A DNA stretch of 64,000 nucleotides from Azorhizobium doebereinerae UFLA1-100 (GCF_000473085.1 NZ_AXBA01000001.1:1-64000); one strand, 5' to 3'; counted from the first letter of the stretch, positions 1 through 9,644 are shown. Program-made: numbers and translations. The notes: generated by a model from the sequence alone, not told the origin.

Positions 1-199
1 GGAAGACGGTGTTCCATTCTCCAAACAGCTCCGGCAGATCGCGCCAAGGCGAGCCGGTGCGCACGATCCACAGCACCGCCTCGATGAACATACGATTGTC
101 CCGGCCCGAAGAGCCGCGCGTCCGCTCGTCGCCGATGATGTGCGGCGCTATCCGCGCCCACTGCTCATCCCCAAGCACCAGTCGATCAAGAACACCCAT
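1..199 (-). mobile_element. IS5-family transposase, N-terminal part (cut by window edge)
   Basis: The reading frame starts at an ATG at 199, has an in-frame stop just upstream, and runs off the left edge after 66 codons. The protein begins MGVLDRLVLGDEQW and continues with a region ending WRDLPELFGEWNTVF. This is the typical N-terminal (DUF4096-type) domain of IS5/IS427-group DDE transposases, including the WRDLP and GxWNTV signatures. The DDE catalytic domain would lie left of the window, so an intact element cannot be told from a remnant. Identification comes from motif recognition only. Confidence 0.8.
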
Positions 200-276
200 C
201 GCTGCCTCATCAAAGGCAGCTTTGAATCACAGATCATTCAGCCCGGGAACCCCAAGAGTCCACACTACCTAGGGGC
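200..276. mobile_element. Probable IS5-type element end, abutting gph
   Basis: The stretch between the transposase start and the gph stop codon should hold the outer end of the insertion sequence. A CTAG tetranucleotide at 269-272, a target type used by parts of the IS5 family, lies five bases before the gph stop. The element may therefore end there and have entered immediately downstream of gph without damaging it. The other terminal repeat is outside the window, so the exact boundary is inferred. Confidence 0.4.
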
Positions 277-963
277 TCAGGCGGCTGTGGATCGCAGTAC
301 GTCATCCACAGCGCACTCGAGTTCGGCAAAGTGATGGATCAGCCGGTCGGCGCCCAGCTCGGCGGCGGGCGTTTCCGTGTAGCCGAAGGACACGGCGACC
401 GCGGGAATGCGGGCGGCGCGGGCCGTGGCGACATCCGTGGCGCTGTCGCCCACCATGACCGCATGGCCAGGCACGCCGCCGCAGGCGGAGATGGTGGAGA
501 GCAGCGGCAGCGGATCGGGCTTGGAGATGCCGAACGTGTCCGCCCCGGTGATGGCAGCGAAGCGGGGCGACAGGCCGAGGCCGTCCAGCAGCAGGCGGGC
601 CAGATATTCGAGCTTGTTGGTGCAGACGGCGAGAATCGCCCCGCGGGCCTCCAGCCGGTCGAGCGCATCGAGAACACCGGGGAAGGGGCGGGAGGTGTCG
701 GCGATATGTGCGGCATAGTGGTCGAGGAACTGCCGGTTCATCCGGTCGAGCTCGGCCGCATCGACCTCGACGCCGACGCGGCGCAGCGCGCGCACGATGA
801 GCAGGCGCGCCCCGCCCCCGATCATCGGCCGCGCCTCGTCGCGGTCCACCGGCGCGACCCCGTGGGCGGACAGGACGACGTCGAGTGTCGCCAGCAGATC
901 AGGCGCCGTATCGACGAGGGTGCCATCGAGATCGAACGCAATGACGGGACGGACCTGCGGCAT
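277..963 (-). CDS. gph: Phosphoglycolate phosphatase (HAD family)
   Basis: A 228-residue haloacid dehalogenase-type phosphatase that hydrolyses 2-phosphoglycolate to glycolate, a salvage step for the RuBisCO oxygenase product and for DNA-repair phosphoglycolate. Motif I is FDLDGTLVDTAPD (residues 10-22, nucleophile Asp11 and acid Asp13). Motif II is AVCTNK, motif III the Lys in GISKPDP, and motif IV MVGDSATDV. A cap domain lies between motifs I and II. Length fits the family. It is divergent from rpiA with 165 bp between them, and the gph-rpiA neighbourhood is usual in Hyphomicrobiales. Other HAD phosphomonoesterases are possible, but motifs and context favour Gph. Confidence 0.9.
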   Translation of the reverse strand: MPQVRPVIAFDLDGTLVDTAPDLLATLDVVLSAHGVAPVDRDEARPMIGGGARLLIVRALRRVGVEVDAAELDRMNRQFLDHYAAHIADTSRPFPGVLDALDRLEARGAILAVCTNKLEYLARLLLDGLGLSPRFAAITGADTFGISKPDPLPLLSTISACGGVPGHAVMVGDSATDVATARAARIPAVAVSFGYTETPAAELGADRLIHHFAELECAVDDVLRSTAA

Positions 964-1128
964 GAAACTTCATCCTCCGGGCGGGTGCCGGCGCCTCGCC
1001 GACGGTGATCCACATCACAATCTGCCCCTTTTTCGCGGCAACGTCGCCAGTGTCGCGGCGCCTCACGGCTTGTGATCCGCACCGATCACGGCTAGGCAAC
1101 GCCAGCAGCCTTAGACGAGCACAACCGA

Positions 1129-1839
1129 ATGGCCGATGCAGAAGACCTGAAACGCCGCGCCGCCGCGCGTGCGCTGGAATATGTGACGGACGGGATGCGG
1201 CTCGGCCTCGGCACGGGGTCTACGGCCAAGCATTTCGTCGCGCTCCTGGCCGAGCGGGTCGCCGGCGGCCTCAAGGTGGTGGGCGTGCCGACCTCCGAAC
1301 AGACCCGCGCGCAGGCCCAGTCCCTCGGCGTGCCGCTGGCGACGCTGGACGAGCAGCCTGAGCTCGACCTGTGCATCGACGGCGCGGACGAGATCGGCCC
1401 CGACCTCGCCCTGATCAAGGGCGGCGGCGCGGCGCTGCTGCGCGAGAAGATCGTCGCCAGCGCGGCGCGCGAGATGATCGTCATCGCCGACGACACCAAG
1501 CTCGTCGCCATGCTCGGCCGCTTTCCGCTGCCCATCGAGATCGTGACCTTCGGCACCACCGCCACCCTGCGCCGGCTGGAGGGCGCCGTGGTCTCGGCCG
1601 GCTGCGCGGGCGAGCTGCGCCTGCGCCTTTCGGCGGACGGCAAGCCGGTCATCACCGACCAGGGCAATGTGATCGTGGACGCCCATCTCGGCCAGATCCC
1701 GGATCCCCGCCGCCTCGCGCGGGCCCTGGAGGAGGTGGCCGGAGTGGTCGAGCACGGCCTGTTCCTCGGTCTCGCCCGCCGCGCCGTGCTCGCCGGCGCC
1801 GACGGCATCCGCGTCATCGAACGTCAGGCCACGGCCTGA
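1129..1839 (+). CDS. rpiA: Ribose-5-phosphate isomerase A
   Basis: A 236-residue enzyme interconverting ribose 5-phosphate and ribulose 5-phosphate in the cytosolic pentose phosphate pathway, and in the Calvin cycle if the strain has one. The phosphate loop [11 protein letters not shown] is near residues 25-35. The catalytic block [19 protein letters not shown] with following LLREK lies around residues 80-105 and carries the conserved Asp, Glu and Lys of RpiA. The ATG at 1129 gives the normal N-terminus. The DUF2059 gene follows 21 bp downstream, so the two are probably cotranscribed. Confidence 0.95.
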   Translation: MADAEDLKRRAAARALEYVTDGMRLGLGTGSTAKHFVALLAERVAGGLKVVGVPTSEQTRAQAQSLGVPLATLDEQPELDLCIDGADEIGPDLALIKGGGAALLREKIVASAAREMIVIADDTKLVAMLGRFPLPIEIVTFGTTATLRRLEGAVVSAGCAGELRLRLSADGKPVITDQGNVIVDAHLGQIPDPRRLARALEEVAGVVEHGLFLGLARRAVLAGADGIRVIERQATA

Positions 1840-1860
1840 ACCTGCCCCTTGGAGAACGTC

Positions 1861-2376
1861 ATGTCGCTATTTCCTTCCGTCCGGCGCCTGGGTCTGGGTC
1901 TGTTCGCTCTCGGCCTGATGGCGCAGGGCGCCTTCGCCCAGTCCGTCGCGACGCCGCCCACCGCCAGCCAGATGCAGGTGGCCCGCCAACTGGTCGAGGC
2001 CAATGGCGAGGCCCGAGCCTTTGACGGTGTCATCCCGAACCTTCTGGACGGCGCCGCCCTCGGCTTCCTCCAGACCAATCCGGACCTCGCCAAGCAGCTG
2101 CGCGACACCGCGCTGGCGCTCAGGCCCGAGTTCGAGAAGCGCAAGGGCGAGATTATCGACATCCTCGCCACGGCCTATGCCCAGCGCTTCACCGAGCAGG
2201 AACTGAAGGACGCGCTGGCGTTCTTCTCGACGCCAGTGGGCAAGAAGCTCGTGACCGACCGCACCCAGATCGTGCAGCAGGCGGTCACCAGCATCCAGGC
2301 CTGGGGCGGCAAGGTGAATGCGGACGCCATGAACCGCATCCGCGAGGAAATGAAGAAGCAGGGTTACGATCTCTGA
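1861..2376 (+). CDS. Secreted DUF2059-domain protein
   Basis: A 171-residue exported protein of unknown function. An N-terminal signal peptide (basic n-region SVRR, hydrophobic core, probable cleavage after AFA-QS) precedes a DUF2059 domain that ends in the conserved segment around FFSTPVGKKLV. The ATG at 1861 was chosen because GGAG lies a few bases before it and it begins directly with the signal peptide; an in-frame ATG at 1849 would place that ribosome site inside the gene. In many Hyphomicrobiales this family sits between rpiA and gor, as here apart from one inserted gene. A periplasmic location is inferred. Confidence 0.85.
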   Translation: MSLFPSVRRLGLGLFALGLMAQGAFAQSVATPPTASQMQVARQLVEANGEARAFDGVIPNLLDGAALGFLQTNPDLAKQLRDTALALRPEFEKRKGEIIDILATAYAQRFTEQELKDALAFFSTPVGKKLVTDRTQIVQQAVTSIQAWGGKVNADAMNRIREEMKKQGYDL

Positions 2377-2408
2377 TCGCACCCTCTTCGTCATATCGTG
2401 TTCGAGAG

Positions 2409-2443
2409 CGGCTCCGATGCGTCATCGGAGCCGTTTTCCGTTT
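2409..2443 (+). terminator. Rho-independent terminator after the DUF2059 gene
   Basis: A perfect 11-bp stem (arms 2409-2419 and 2423-2433, loop CGT) is followed by TTTTCCGTTT. It closes the rpiA-DUF2059 transcription unit just before the convergent glycosyltransferase gene ends. Confidence 0.9.
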
Positions 2444-2448
2444 GGGGG

Positions 2449-4581
2449 TCAGGCCTCGGGCGGAGGAACGAGGCAGGTCCGCGCCCCGCGGCTGCCGTCC
2501 GGCTCCGCTGCTAGGGTGGCATAGAGGCTCTTGCGTCGCAGGTTCGGATTGTAGTGCGGGTCCACCAGCCTGCTGGCGTGCCAGCGGGCCTCGAACCGCG
2601 CGCGCTGCGCCTTGAGGCGCTCGCGATGGGCCTTGGCCCGGCGCTTCCCCCGCGAAGCCGATTCGTGATGGATCAGGCAGGCGAACGGCGTCCAGACCAG
2701 CTCATGGCCCGCCGCCACCGCCCTGAGGCAGAGATCGATGTCGTTGCAGTCCTCGGCGAAGCGCTCGGCGTCGAGCGGGCCGATGGCGTCCCAGCAGTCG
2801 CGGCGGATCATCAGGCAGGCGCCGGTGACGGCGGAGAGGTTTTGGCGGCTGTGCAGCCGTCCCTGGTAGCCGTCCGCGTCCGCCGCCGCATGGGCAAACC
2901 AGTGGCCGGCATAGGCGAATAGCCCGGCGATCACCCCGGCATGCTGGATGGTGCGGTCGGGGAACAGCAGCTTGGCGCCCACCACGCCGGTCTGCGGCAG
3001 GCTGGCGAGCGCCACCATCTCGTCCAGCCAGCCCGGCTCGACCACTTCAATGTCGTTGTTGAGGAGGCAGATGAGCGAGCCGGAGGCGGCATCGACGCCC
3101 CGGTTGCAGATGCGCGGATAATTGAAATTGCCGTCGTCGCGCACGATCTTGGTCGCCGGCCAGATCCGGCTGATGTCCTCGAACAGCGTGAAGGTTTCCG
3201 GCTCCACGGAGCCGTTGTCCACCACGACGATCTCGAAATTGCGGTAGGCGGTCAGCGCGATCATCGACCGCAGCGCCAGCCCCAGCAGGTCGGCGCGATC
3301 GCGGGTCGGGATGACGAAGGAGACCAGCGGCGGCGTTGCGGGCAGGGGATAGAGCGGCCTCAGTCGGCCCTCGGACGCCTGGACCTCGGCGACACCTGCC
3401 GCCTCCCGCAGGGCCCGCTGGGCGGCTTCGACGGCAGGTCCAGCGAAGGTGCCGTCCCCCATCCCCGCCGTGCGGGAATAGGCCACGCGCGGCACATGCC
3501 GGATGGCCGCCGATGGCAGCGGGTCCGCCGCCCGCAGCAGCAAATCGTAGCTCCAGGCGGCCCCGAACCCGGCGCGCGCGCCGCCGATCTCCATCAGCCG
3601 ATCGGCGCGCACCGCCCAGGGCTGGCCGATGTAATCGAGGCTGCGCAGGAGATGGCGGTTGAACGCCGGCTTGAAGATGCCCTCCACCGGCATTCCGTCC
3701 GTGTCGAGGCGCTCCTCGTCCGCATAGAGCAGCCGGCAGTCCGGATGCGCGGCAAAGCCGGCGCGGATCATCGCCACCGCGTCACGGGTCAGGCGCCCCG
3801 CCGGGTCGAGCGGTGCGATGAGCGCGCCCTTCGCCTGCGCGCAGGCTCGGTTGAAGTCCTCCGCCGGATCGTCGCCCGTCGCGGGCAGCAGGCGCGCCCG
3901 GGTCTGGCCGTCCAGCAGGGCCGATGCCGCCGCGCGCTCGGTTTCGGGCACGAGGACCAGCCATTCCCACTGTCGGTCGGTCTGTCGCGCCAGGGCATCG
4001 AGGGCCGGGCCAAGGTCCGCGATCGCTGATACGCGGCTGACAAAGGAGAGCAGGGGCGCCGCGTCGGCGGGCGGAACCTCGGCGAAATCCTCGACGAACC
4101 GCGCCCGGTAGCGGCGATAGGCGGCCGCCTGTTCCTGCCGGTGGGCAGGCCCGGCCTGGATCAGCGCGCCATGGGTGCCGCGCAGGTCCCGCGCCGCCGC
4201 GCCGGCGGTGCGCCATCGCTTGCCCATCGGCGCTCCACTGAAGGTGCCGTTGAAGAAGGCATGCAGCTTCAGGCCCAGCTTGCTGCGCGGATAATAGCCG
4301 ACCCGTAGGCCCGAGCCTTCGGCCGGAAAGCTGAGGCTCGCCGCGCCCTGGGGCACGAATACCCCGGCCGCGGGCGCTTCAAGGACGGCCGGCCCCAGCG
4401 GTTGCCCTGAGGCATCGCGGAATACGCCCCGCACCGTCACATTTCCCGCTTCCAGCGCCAGCACGAAGGCATAGCCCCGGCGCCGCACCTTCAGGCGGAG
4501 CGCCAGCGGCAGCGGGAAATCGGCTTGGCCCTCCACGGTGCGCCGGGGGCGCAGCCAGCGGGGTGGGATGAGATCGGGCAT
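2449..4581 (-). CDS. Large GT2-family glycosyltransferase
   Basis: A 710-residue protein, about twice the length of a simple GT2 enzyme. The C-terminal half (about 415-650) is a clear GT-A/GT2 domain. It has a nucleotide-sugar start VSFVIPTRDRADLL, the VVVDNGS strand, a NNDIEVV motif in the DxD position, and the acceptor-site region containing ERFAEDCNDIDLCLR with the catalytic-base ED. The middle (about 185-310) looks like a second, degenerate GT2 fold containing LLYADEERLD. The first 120 residues are beta-rich and unassigned. It probably acts on cell-surface polysaccharide or lipid glycans. It lies on the opposite strand between the DUF2059 gene and gor, and its acceptor is unknown. Confidence 0.8.
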   Translation of the reverse strand: MPDLIPPRWLRPRRTVEGQADFPLPLALRLKVRRRGYAFVLALEAGNVTVRGVFRDASGQPLGPAVLEAPAAGVFVPQGAASLSFPAEGSGLRVGYYPRSKLGLKLHAFFNGTFSGAPMGKRWRTAGAAARDLRGTHGALIQAGPAHRQEQAAAYRRYRARFVEDFAEVPPADAAPLLSFVSRVSAIADLGPALDALARQTDRQWEWLVLVPETERAAASALLDGQTRARLLPATGDDPAEDFNRACAQAKGALIAPLDPAGRLTRDAVAMIRAGFAAHPDCRLLYADEERLDTDGMPVEGIFKPAFNRHLLRSLDYIGQPWAVRADRLMEIGGARAGFGAAWSYDLLLRAADPLPSAAIRHVPRVAYSRTAGMGDGTFAGPAVEAAQRALREAAGVAEVQASEGRLRPLYPLPATPPLVSFVIPTRDRADLLGLALRSMIALTAYRNFEIVVVDNGSVEPETFTLFEDISRIWPATKIVRDDGNFNYPRICNRGVDAASGSLICLLNNDIEVVEPGWLDEMVALASLPQTGVVGAKLLFPDRTIQHAGVIAGLFAYAGHWFAHAAADADGYQGRLHSRQNLSAVTGACLMIRRDCWDAIGPLDAERFAEDCNDIDLCLRAVAAGHELVWTPFACLIHHESASRGKRRAKAHRERLKAQRARFEARWHASRLVDPHYNPNLRRKSLYATLAAEPDGSRGARTCLVPPPEA

Positions 4582-4788
4582 GCACCGGCCGGAGCTTGAA
4601 GGCGACGGACGGGATGCTCCGGCCGCTGGCGGTTTGAAGCATCATTGGCGGGTCGTGGGCAAGCCGCATGCTTGACGGCACCGCCCGGACGGCATTGAAC
4701 TGCCGCCCCCGATCGTTCCGCACCGGCGCGGCACGGCCGGCAGGCGGGTCTTGCGCGCACCAGCGCGCGGCCGCCGGAGGGAATCAGC

Positions 4789-6147
4789 ATGTCGCGGAGC
4801 GTGGATCTGTTCGTCATCGGCGGTGGCTCCGGGGGCGTGCGCGCCGGCCGCATCGCGGCCCAGCACGGCGCTTCGGTGATGCTGGCCGAGGAATATCGGC
4901 TGGGCGGCACCTGCGTGATCCGCGGCTGCGTGCCGAAGAAGCTGTTCGTCTATGCCGGCCGCTATGCGCACGATCTGGAGGACATGGCCGGCTTCGGCTG
5001 GACCGTGGAGGGCAAGCACTTCGACTGGTCGACGCTGATCGCCCGCAAGGACCAGGAGATCGCCCGCCTGGAAGGCATCTACCGCCGCAACCTCGCGGCG
5101 CCCGGCGTGGAGATCGTCGACGGGCGCGCCGTGGTGGAGGGACCCAACACCATCCGCCTCGCCGGCAGCGGCGAGGTGATCGAGGCCCGCCACATCCTCG
5201 TCGCCACCGGCGCCCATCCGGCGCTCGGCCCGGCCATCCCGGGGGCGGACCTCGCCATCACCTCGAACGAAGCGTTCCATCTGCCCGCGCTGCCGCGCCG
5301 GATCGTGATCCAGGGCGGCGGCTATATCGCGGTGGAGTTCGCCTGCCTGTTCCGGTCACTCGGTTCCGAGGTCAGCCTCGTGCTGCGCGCCGACAAGATC
5401 CTGCGCGGCTTCGACGAGGACGTGCGCGCCCATGTGGCGGAGGAAATGGCACATTCCGGCATCCACATCCTGACCGGCCGCACCCTGACCGCCATCGAGC
5501 GGACGGAGGCCGGCAAGCGCGTGGCGCTGTCCGACGGCACCGCGCTGGAGGTGGATGAGGTGATGCTGGCCATCGGCCGCCTGCCCAACACGCGCGGCCT
5601 CGGCCTGGAGGGCGTCGGCGTCGCGCTGGACAAGGCGGGCGCCGTCATCGTCGATGCGGACGGGCGGACCAATGTCCCGTCTATCTATGCGGTGGGCGAC
5701 GTGACCAACCGCATCAACCTGACCCCCGTGGCCATCCGCGAGGGCCACGCCTTCGCCGACACGGTGTTCGGCGGCAAGCCATGGCGGGTGGATCATCATC
5801 TGGTCGCCACCGCCGTCTTCACCGAACCGGAGGTGGGCACGGTCGGGTTGTCCGAGGAAGCCGCGCGCAAGGCCGGCCATGCGGTGGACATCTACAAGGC
5901 CCAGTTCCGGCCGCTGCGGGCGACCTTGTCCGGCCGCCAGACCCGGATGCTGGTCAAGCTGGTGGTGGATGTGGCCACCGACAAGGTTCTCGGCTGCCAC
6001 GTGGTGGGCGAGGCTGCCTCCGAGATCATCCAGATGGCGGCGGTGGCCATCGGGATGGGCGCGACCAAGGCGGATTTCGACCGCACGGTGGCCGTCCATC
6101 CGACCGGCGCTGAGGAATTGGTAACGCTGCGTACAAAGGCGTCGTAG
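4789..6147 (+). CDS. gor: Glutathione-disulfide reductase
   Basis: A 452-residue FAD/NADPH disulfide reductase that reduces oxidised glutathione. It shows the FAD-binding GGGSGGVRAGR near residues 10-20, the redox-active pair Cys42/Cys47 in CVIRGC, the NADPH-binding motif GGGYIAVEFA, the second FAD motif around YAVGDVTNRINLTPVA, and the C-terminal active-site VHPTGAEE. The spacing of the redox pair and the His-Pro-Thr motif separate it from mercuric reductase and lipoamide dehydrogenase. GGAGGG precedes the ATG at 4789. Confidence 0.95.
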   Translation: MSRSVDLFVIGGGSGGVRAGRIAAQHGASVMLAEEYRLGGTCVIRGCVPKKLFVYAGRYAHDLEDMAGFGWTVEGKHFDWSTLIARKDQEIARLEGIYRRNLAAPGVEIVDGRAVVEGPNTIRLAGSGEVIEARHILVATGAHPALGPAIPGADLAITSNEAFHLPALPRRIVIQGGGYIAVEFACLFRSLGSEVSLVLRADKILRGFDEDVRAHVAEEMAHSGIHILTGRTLTAIERTEAGKRVALSDGTALEVDEVMLAIGRLPNTRGLGLEGVGVALDKAGAVIVDADGRTNVPSIYAVGDVTNRINLTPVAIREGHAFADTVFGGKPWRVDHHLVATAVFTEPEVGTVGLSEEAARKAGHAVDIYKAQFRPLRATLSGRQTRMLVKLVVDVATDKVLGCHVVGEAASEIIQMAAVAIGMGATKADFDRTVAVHPTGAEELVTLRTKAS

Positions 6148-6226
6148 CTGCCGCTACGGCACCGTGGACGGCGCCCCTGCACCGTTGCAATACATGCCCT
6201 GGTCAAGCTTTTGTCCGGGGATTGCC

Positions 6227-6523
6227 GTGCGCACGCTGCTCGTTCTTGCCTCCTTTGCCTGTTCCGTCGCGGCCCATGCGGAAGCGGCCGCCGCTGCCCC
6301 CATCCTGCCGAACCAGGACAAGCCCGGCGCCGTCCTGAAGTATCAGGCGCTGCCGCCCAATGATCGCATGGCGACGCTGGAGGCCTTCACCCAGAAGAAA
6401 ATCAGCGGCGCCGCCTTCGACACGCTCGATGCCTGTACCTTGCGGGAGACCACGGAGGCGGACGCTGGCCGCGCCAAGCTCGCCAAGACCATCGCCGATT
6501 GCGCGAAGGAAACCGGCTTCTGA
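6227..6523 (+). CDS. Small secreted protein of unknown function
   Basis: A predicted 98-residue exported protein starting at a GTG, with GGGGATT just upstream. The N-terminus VRTLLVLASFACSVAAHAEA is a convincing signal peptide. The mature part has two cysteines (in DACTLRET and IADCAKE) that could form a disulfide. A longer frame from an ATG at 6164 would put 21 non-hydrophobic residues before the signal and is less likely. It lies 80 bp after gor on the same strand. No family was recognised. Confidence 0.65.
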   Translation: MRTLLVLASFACSVAAHAEAAAAAPILPNQDKPGAVLKYQALPPNDRMATLEAFTQKKISGAAFDTLDACTLRETTEADAGRAKLAKTIADCAKETGF

Positions 6524-6530
6524 TCATCTG

Positions 6531-6558
6531 GCCATGGCGGGGCAGGCCCCGCCATGGC
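6531..6558. terminator. Strong hairpin between convergent genes
   Basis: A perfect 12-bp stem (6531-6542 with 6547-6558, loop CAGG) lies between two convergent genes. There is no U-tract on either side, so it may slow or block transcription from both directions rather than act as a classical intrinsic terminator. Confidence 0.55.
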
Positions 6559-6569
6559 TCCGCGTAACA

Positions 6570-7823
6570 TCAGCCGGCGGTGATCTGCCCGCCGAACAGG
6601 CGGCCCTTCTCGGCCCAGAGCGCGGCCAGGATGCCCAGCAGGCCCAGCACCATGTAGCCGACGCTCAACGGCAGCACGGAGCCGGCCACGGACTGGCCGA
6701 CGATCATCCCCATCACTGCGCCGAGCAGCGTCGTGTAGAAGCCGATGAAGGACGACGCAGTCCCGGCGATGGCACCTAGCGGCTCCATGGCCATGGAGTT
6801 GAAATTGGGCACGGTGAGCGCGAACAGCGCCTGGTTCAGCGCGATGAGGCTGCAGAACAGCAGCAGCGGCGGATGCCCGTCGAAGGCGATGGCGAACACC
6901 GTCTGCGCGGCGCCCACGAGCGTGAAGCCGATGATCGCCGCATGGGACAGGTGCCGCATGCCGAAGCGGCCGACCAGCTTGGAATTCACGAACGAAGCCA
7001 CCGACATCACCGCCGCCACAGACGAGAAGGCGATCGGGAACCAGGCGCCCAGGTGATAAACCTCGGAATCGAAGATCTGCTCCGCCGAGCCCACATAGGC
7101 CATCAGCGCGCCCATCATCAGGCCCATGGCCGTGGCATAGCCGACCGCCCTGCGGTTGGTGAGCGTCATCCGCATGCCACGGGCGATGCCGCGCACGGAG
7201 AAGGGCACGCGATATTCCGGATGCAGCGTCTCCGGCATGCGCAGGCTGAACCACACGCCCAGCACGACGCTCAACGCGAACATGGCGACGAAGATGTGGT
7301 GCCAGGTGCCGATCAGCAGGATGCCGCTGCCGATGGTCGGCGCGACGACCGGCACCACCAGGAACACCATCATGCACAGCGACATGACGCGGGCCATCTC
7401 GCGGCCCTTGAAGCGGTCGCGCACGATGGCCACGGAGAGCACCCGCGCCGCCGCCGAGCCCATGCCCTGGATGGCGCGCGCCACCAGCAGCACCGCGAAA
7501 CTGTCGGTCACCAGCGCCAGCACGCAGCCGAGCGCATAGATGGCGAGGCCGATCATCAGCGCGGGCTTGCGCCCGATCACGTCGGAGATGGTGCCGAACA
7601 CCAGCTGCATGAAGGCGAAGCCGATCATGAAGGCGGTGATGATGAGCTGGAGGTCCGCCGGGCGGCTGACGCCGAGGTCCTGGCGGATCGGCTCGAACGC
7701 GGGCAGCAGGTTGTCGATGGAGAAGGCGGTCGTCCCCATCATCAGGGCGACGATGGCGACGAATTCGTAAAAGGAAGGCGCGGAGGCGGTCGACGGTGCG
7801 ACCCCTCTCTCATTCTTGGTCAT
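6570..7823 (-). CDS. Bcr/CflA-type multidrug efflux MFS transporter
   Basis: A 417-residue inner-membrane protein with the hydrophobicity pattern of 12 transmembrane helices. The first helix region carries MGTTAFSIDNLLPAF, with the D-x-x-LPAF signature of the DHA1 Bcr/CflA group, and the loop 2-3 motif is GTISDVIGRKPALMIG. These are proton-driven drug or metabolite exporters. The ATG at 7823 is preferred over one 72 bp upstream because it starts just before helix 1 and has GAGA upstream. The substrate is unknown. Confidence 0.85.
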   Translation of the reverse strand: MTKNERGVAPSTASAPSFYEFVAIVALMMGTTAFSIDNLLPAFEPIRQDLGVSRPADLQLIITAFMIGFAFMQLVFGTISDVIGRKPALMIGLAIYALGCVLALVTDSFAVLLVARAIQGMGSAAARVLSVAIVRDRFKGREMARVMSLCMMVFLVVPVVAPTIGSGILLIGTWHHIFVAMFALSVVLGVWFSLRMPETLHPEYRVPFSVRGIARGMRMTLTNRRAVGYATAMGLMMGALMAYVGSAEQIFDSEVYHLGAWFPIAFSSVAAVMSVASFVNSKLVGRFGMRHLSHAAIIGFTLVGAAQTVFAIAFDGHPPLLLFCSLIALNQALFALTVPNFNSMAMEPLGAIAGTASSFIGFYTTLLGAVMGMIVGQSVAGSVLPLSVGYMVLGLLGILAALWAEKGRLFGGQITAG

Positions 7824-8127
7824 ATCTGTCTCTTCTGGGCCGATGGGCGGCGGATGAATGCGGTCCGCGGCCTTCTTAAGGCATCCCCTAGCCAAGCGCG
7901 CGGGCTTCCAGCGAAGACGCGCGCACCATCACGTGCACCGGGCGCATAGCTGGCGCTCCCGGAGCGGGTGCCCCGCAGGCTGACGGTGCGTCGATGGCGT
8001 TCCCATGTTCCGGTTCCGTGCTCCGGCGCTCTCGTGTATAAGCCCACGTTCCGGAGCCTGCGGACCTTGAGCCGAGGACCGGAACGCACGGCGCATGAGC
8101 GCCGGCGAAAGCTGGATGGAGATTAGA
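7824..8127. other. Divergent intergenic region (MFS / DAHP synthase)
   Basis: About 300 bases separate two divergently transcribed genes, so promoters for both are expected. A TATAAG at about 8037 is a possible -10 for the rightward gene, but no good -35 stands at the right distance. No coding frame or RNA gene was recognised. Confidence 0.4.
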
Positions 8128-9570
8128 ATGACCACCCGCCCCGTTTCCGACCGCATCCCGAGCGCCGCCGAGACCGTCTCGCGCCGCGCCGAAGGCTGGC
8201 GTCCGGATTCCTGGCGATTTTATCCGGTGGTCCAGGTGCCCGAATATCCGGATGCATCCGCGCTGAAGGATGTGGAGGCCAAGCTCGCCTCCTATCCGCC
8301 CCTGGTGTTCGCCGGCGAAGCCCGCCGCCTGAAGGCCCACCTCGCCAAGGTGGCCGCGGGCGAGGCTTTCCTGCTCCAGGGTGGCGATTGCGCCGAGAGC
8401 TTCGACGAGCACTCCGCCGACAACATCCGCGATTTCTTCCGCGTCTTCCTTCAGATGGCGGTGGTGATGGCGTTCTCCGGCGGCGCGCCGGTGGTCAAGC
8501 TCGGCCGCATCGCCGGCCAGTTCGCCAAGCCGCGCTCGTCCAACACCGAGGTGGTCGACGGCGTCGAGCTGCCCAGCTACCGGGGCGACATCGTCAACGA
8601 CATCGCCTTCACGCCGGAAGCGCGGATCCCTGATCCGCACCGCCAGATCGAGGCCTACCGGCAGTCGGCGGCGACGCTGAACCTGCTGCGGGCGTTCGCG
8701 TCCGGCGGCTATGCCAACCTTGCCAACGCCCACCAGTGGATGCTGGGCTTCGTGAAGGACAGTCCGCAGTCGCATCGCTACCAGGAACTGGCGAACCGCA
8801 TCACCGAGGCGCTCGACTTCATGCGCGCCTGCGGGATCGATCCCCAGTCCCACCCGGAGATGCGCTCCACGGACTTCTTCACCAGCCACGAGGCGCTGCT
8901 GCTGGGCTATGAGCAGGCCCTGACGCGGGTGGATTCCACCTCCGGCGACTGGTACGCCACCTCCGGCCACATGCTGTGGATCGGCGACCGCACCCGCCAG
9001 CCGGACCATGCGCATGTGGAATATTTCCGCGGCATCCGGAACCCCATCGGCATCAAGTGCGGCCCCTCGCTGACCACCGACGGCCTCATCCGCCTGCTGG
9101 ACATCCTCCAGCCGGACAATGAAGCCGGGCGCATCACGCTGATCTGCCGCTTCGGCGCGGACAAGGTAGGCGACAGCCTGCCGGCCCTGGTCCGGGCGGT
9201 GGAGAAGGAAGGCCGCACCGTGGTGTGGTCGTGCGATCCCATGCACGGCAACACCATCAAGGCCGGCTCCGGCTACAAGACCCGGCCGTTCGACCGCATC
9301 CTGTCGGAGATCCGCACCTTCTTCGACGTGCATGCGGCGGAAGGCACTTATGCCGGCGGCGTGCATCTGGAGATGACCGGCAAGAACGTCACCGAATGCA
9401 CCGGCGGCGCGCGTGCCATCTCGGACGAGGACCTGCGGGATCGCTACCATACCTATTGCGACCCGCGCCTGAACGCCGAGCAGTCCATCGAGCTCGCCTT
9501 CCTGGTGGCCGAGCTGCTGAAGCGTGACCGTCAGTCGCGCGGTCGGCCCGAGGTCGTCGCCGCCGAGTGA
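8128..9570 (+). CDS. 3-deoxy-7-phosphoheptulonate synthase, class II
   Basis: A 480-residue plant-type (class II) DAHP synthase that condenses phosphoenolpyruvate and erythrose 4-phosphate, the first committed step of aromatic amino acid synthesis. Family signatures include GGDCAESF, the [16 protein letters not shown] block, GIKCGPS, the metal/substrate segment [12 protein letters not shown] and the C-terminal [15 protein letters not shown]. The ATG at 8128 follows GGATGGAG and gives the usual N-terminus; an ATG at 8095 is less likely. It is a monocistronic gene ended by its own terminator. Confidence 0.95.
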   Translation: MTTRPVSDRIPSAAETVSRRAEGWRPDSWRFYPVVQVPEYPDASALKDVEAKLASYPPLVFAGEARRLKAHLAKVAAGEAFLLQGGDCAESFDEHSADNIRDFFRVFLQMAVVMAFSGGAPVVKLGRIAGQFAKPRSSNTEVVDGVELPSYRGDIVNDIAFTPEARIPDPHRQIEAYRQSAATLNLLRAFASGGYANLANAHQWMLGFVKDSPQSHRYQELANRITEALDFMRACGIDPQSHPEMRSTDFFTSHEALLLGYEQALTRVDSTSGDWYATSGHMLWIGDRTRQPDHAHVEYFRGIRNPIGIKCGPSLTTDGLIRLLDILQPDNEAGRITLICRFGADKVGDSLPALVRAVEKEGRTVVWSCDPMHGNTIKAGSGYKTRPFDRILSEIRTFFDVHAAEGTYAGGVHLEMTGKNVTECTGGARAISDEDLRDRYHTYCDPRLNAEQSIELAFLVAELLKRDRQSRGRPEVVAAE

Positions 9571-9612
9571 TGCCGGCGCCGTTACCGGCGCCAGGCACCG
9601 CAGACACAGCTG

Positions 9613-9644
9613 AAATGCCCCGGTTCGCCGGGGCATTTTCTTTT
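9613..9644 (+). terminator. Rho-independent terminator with TTCG tetraloop
   Basis: A perfect 10-bp stem (9614-9623 with 9628-9637) capped by TTCG is followed by a T-rich tract. It ends the DAHP synthase transcript and lies 30 bp before the end of the convergent GNAT gene. Confidence 0.95.
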
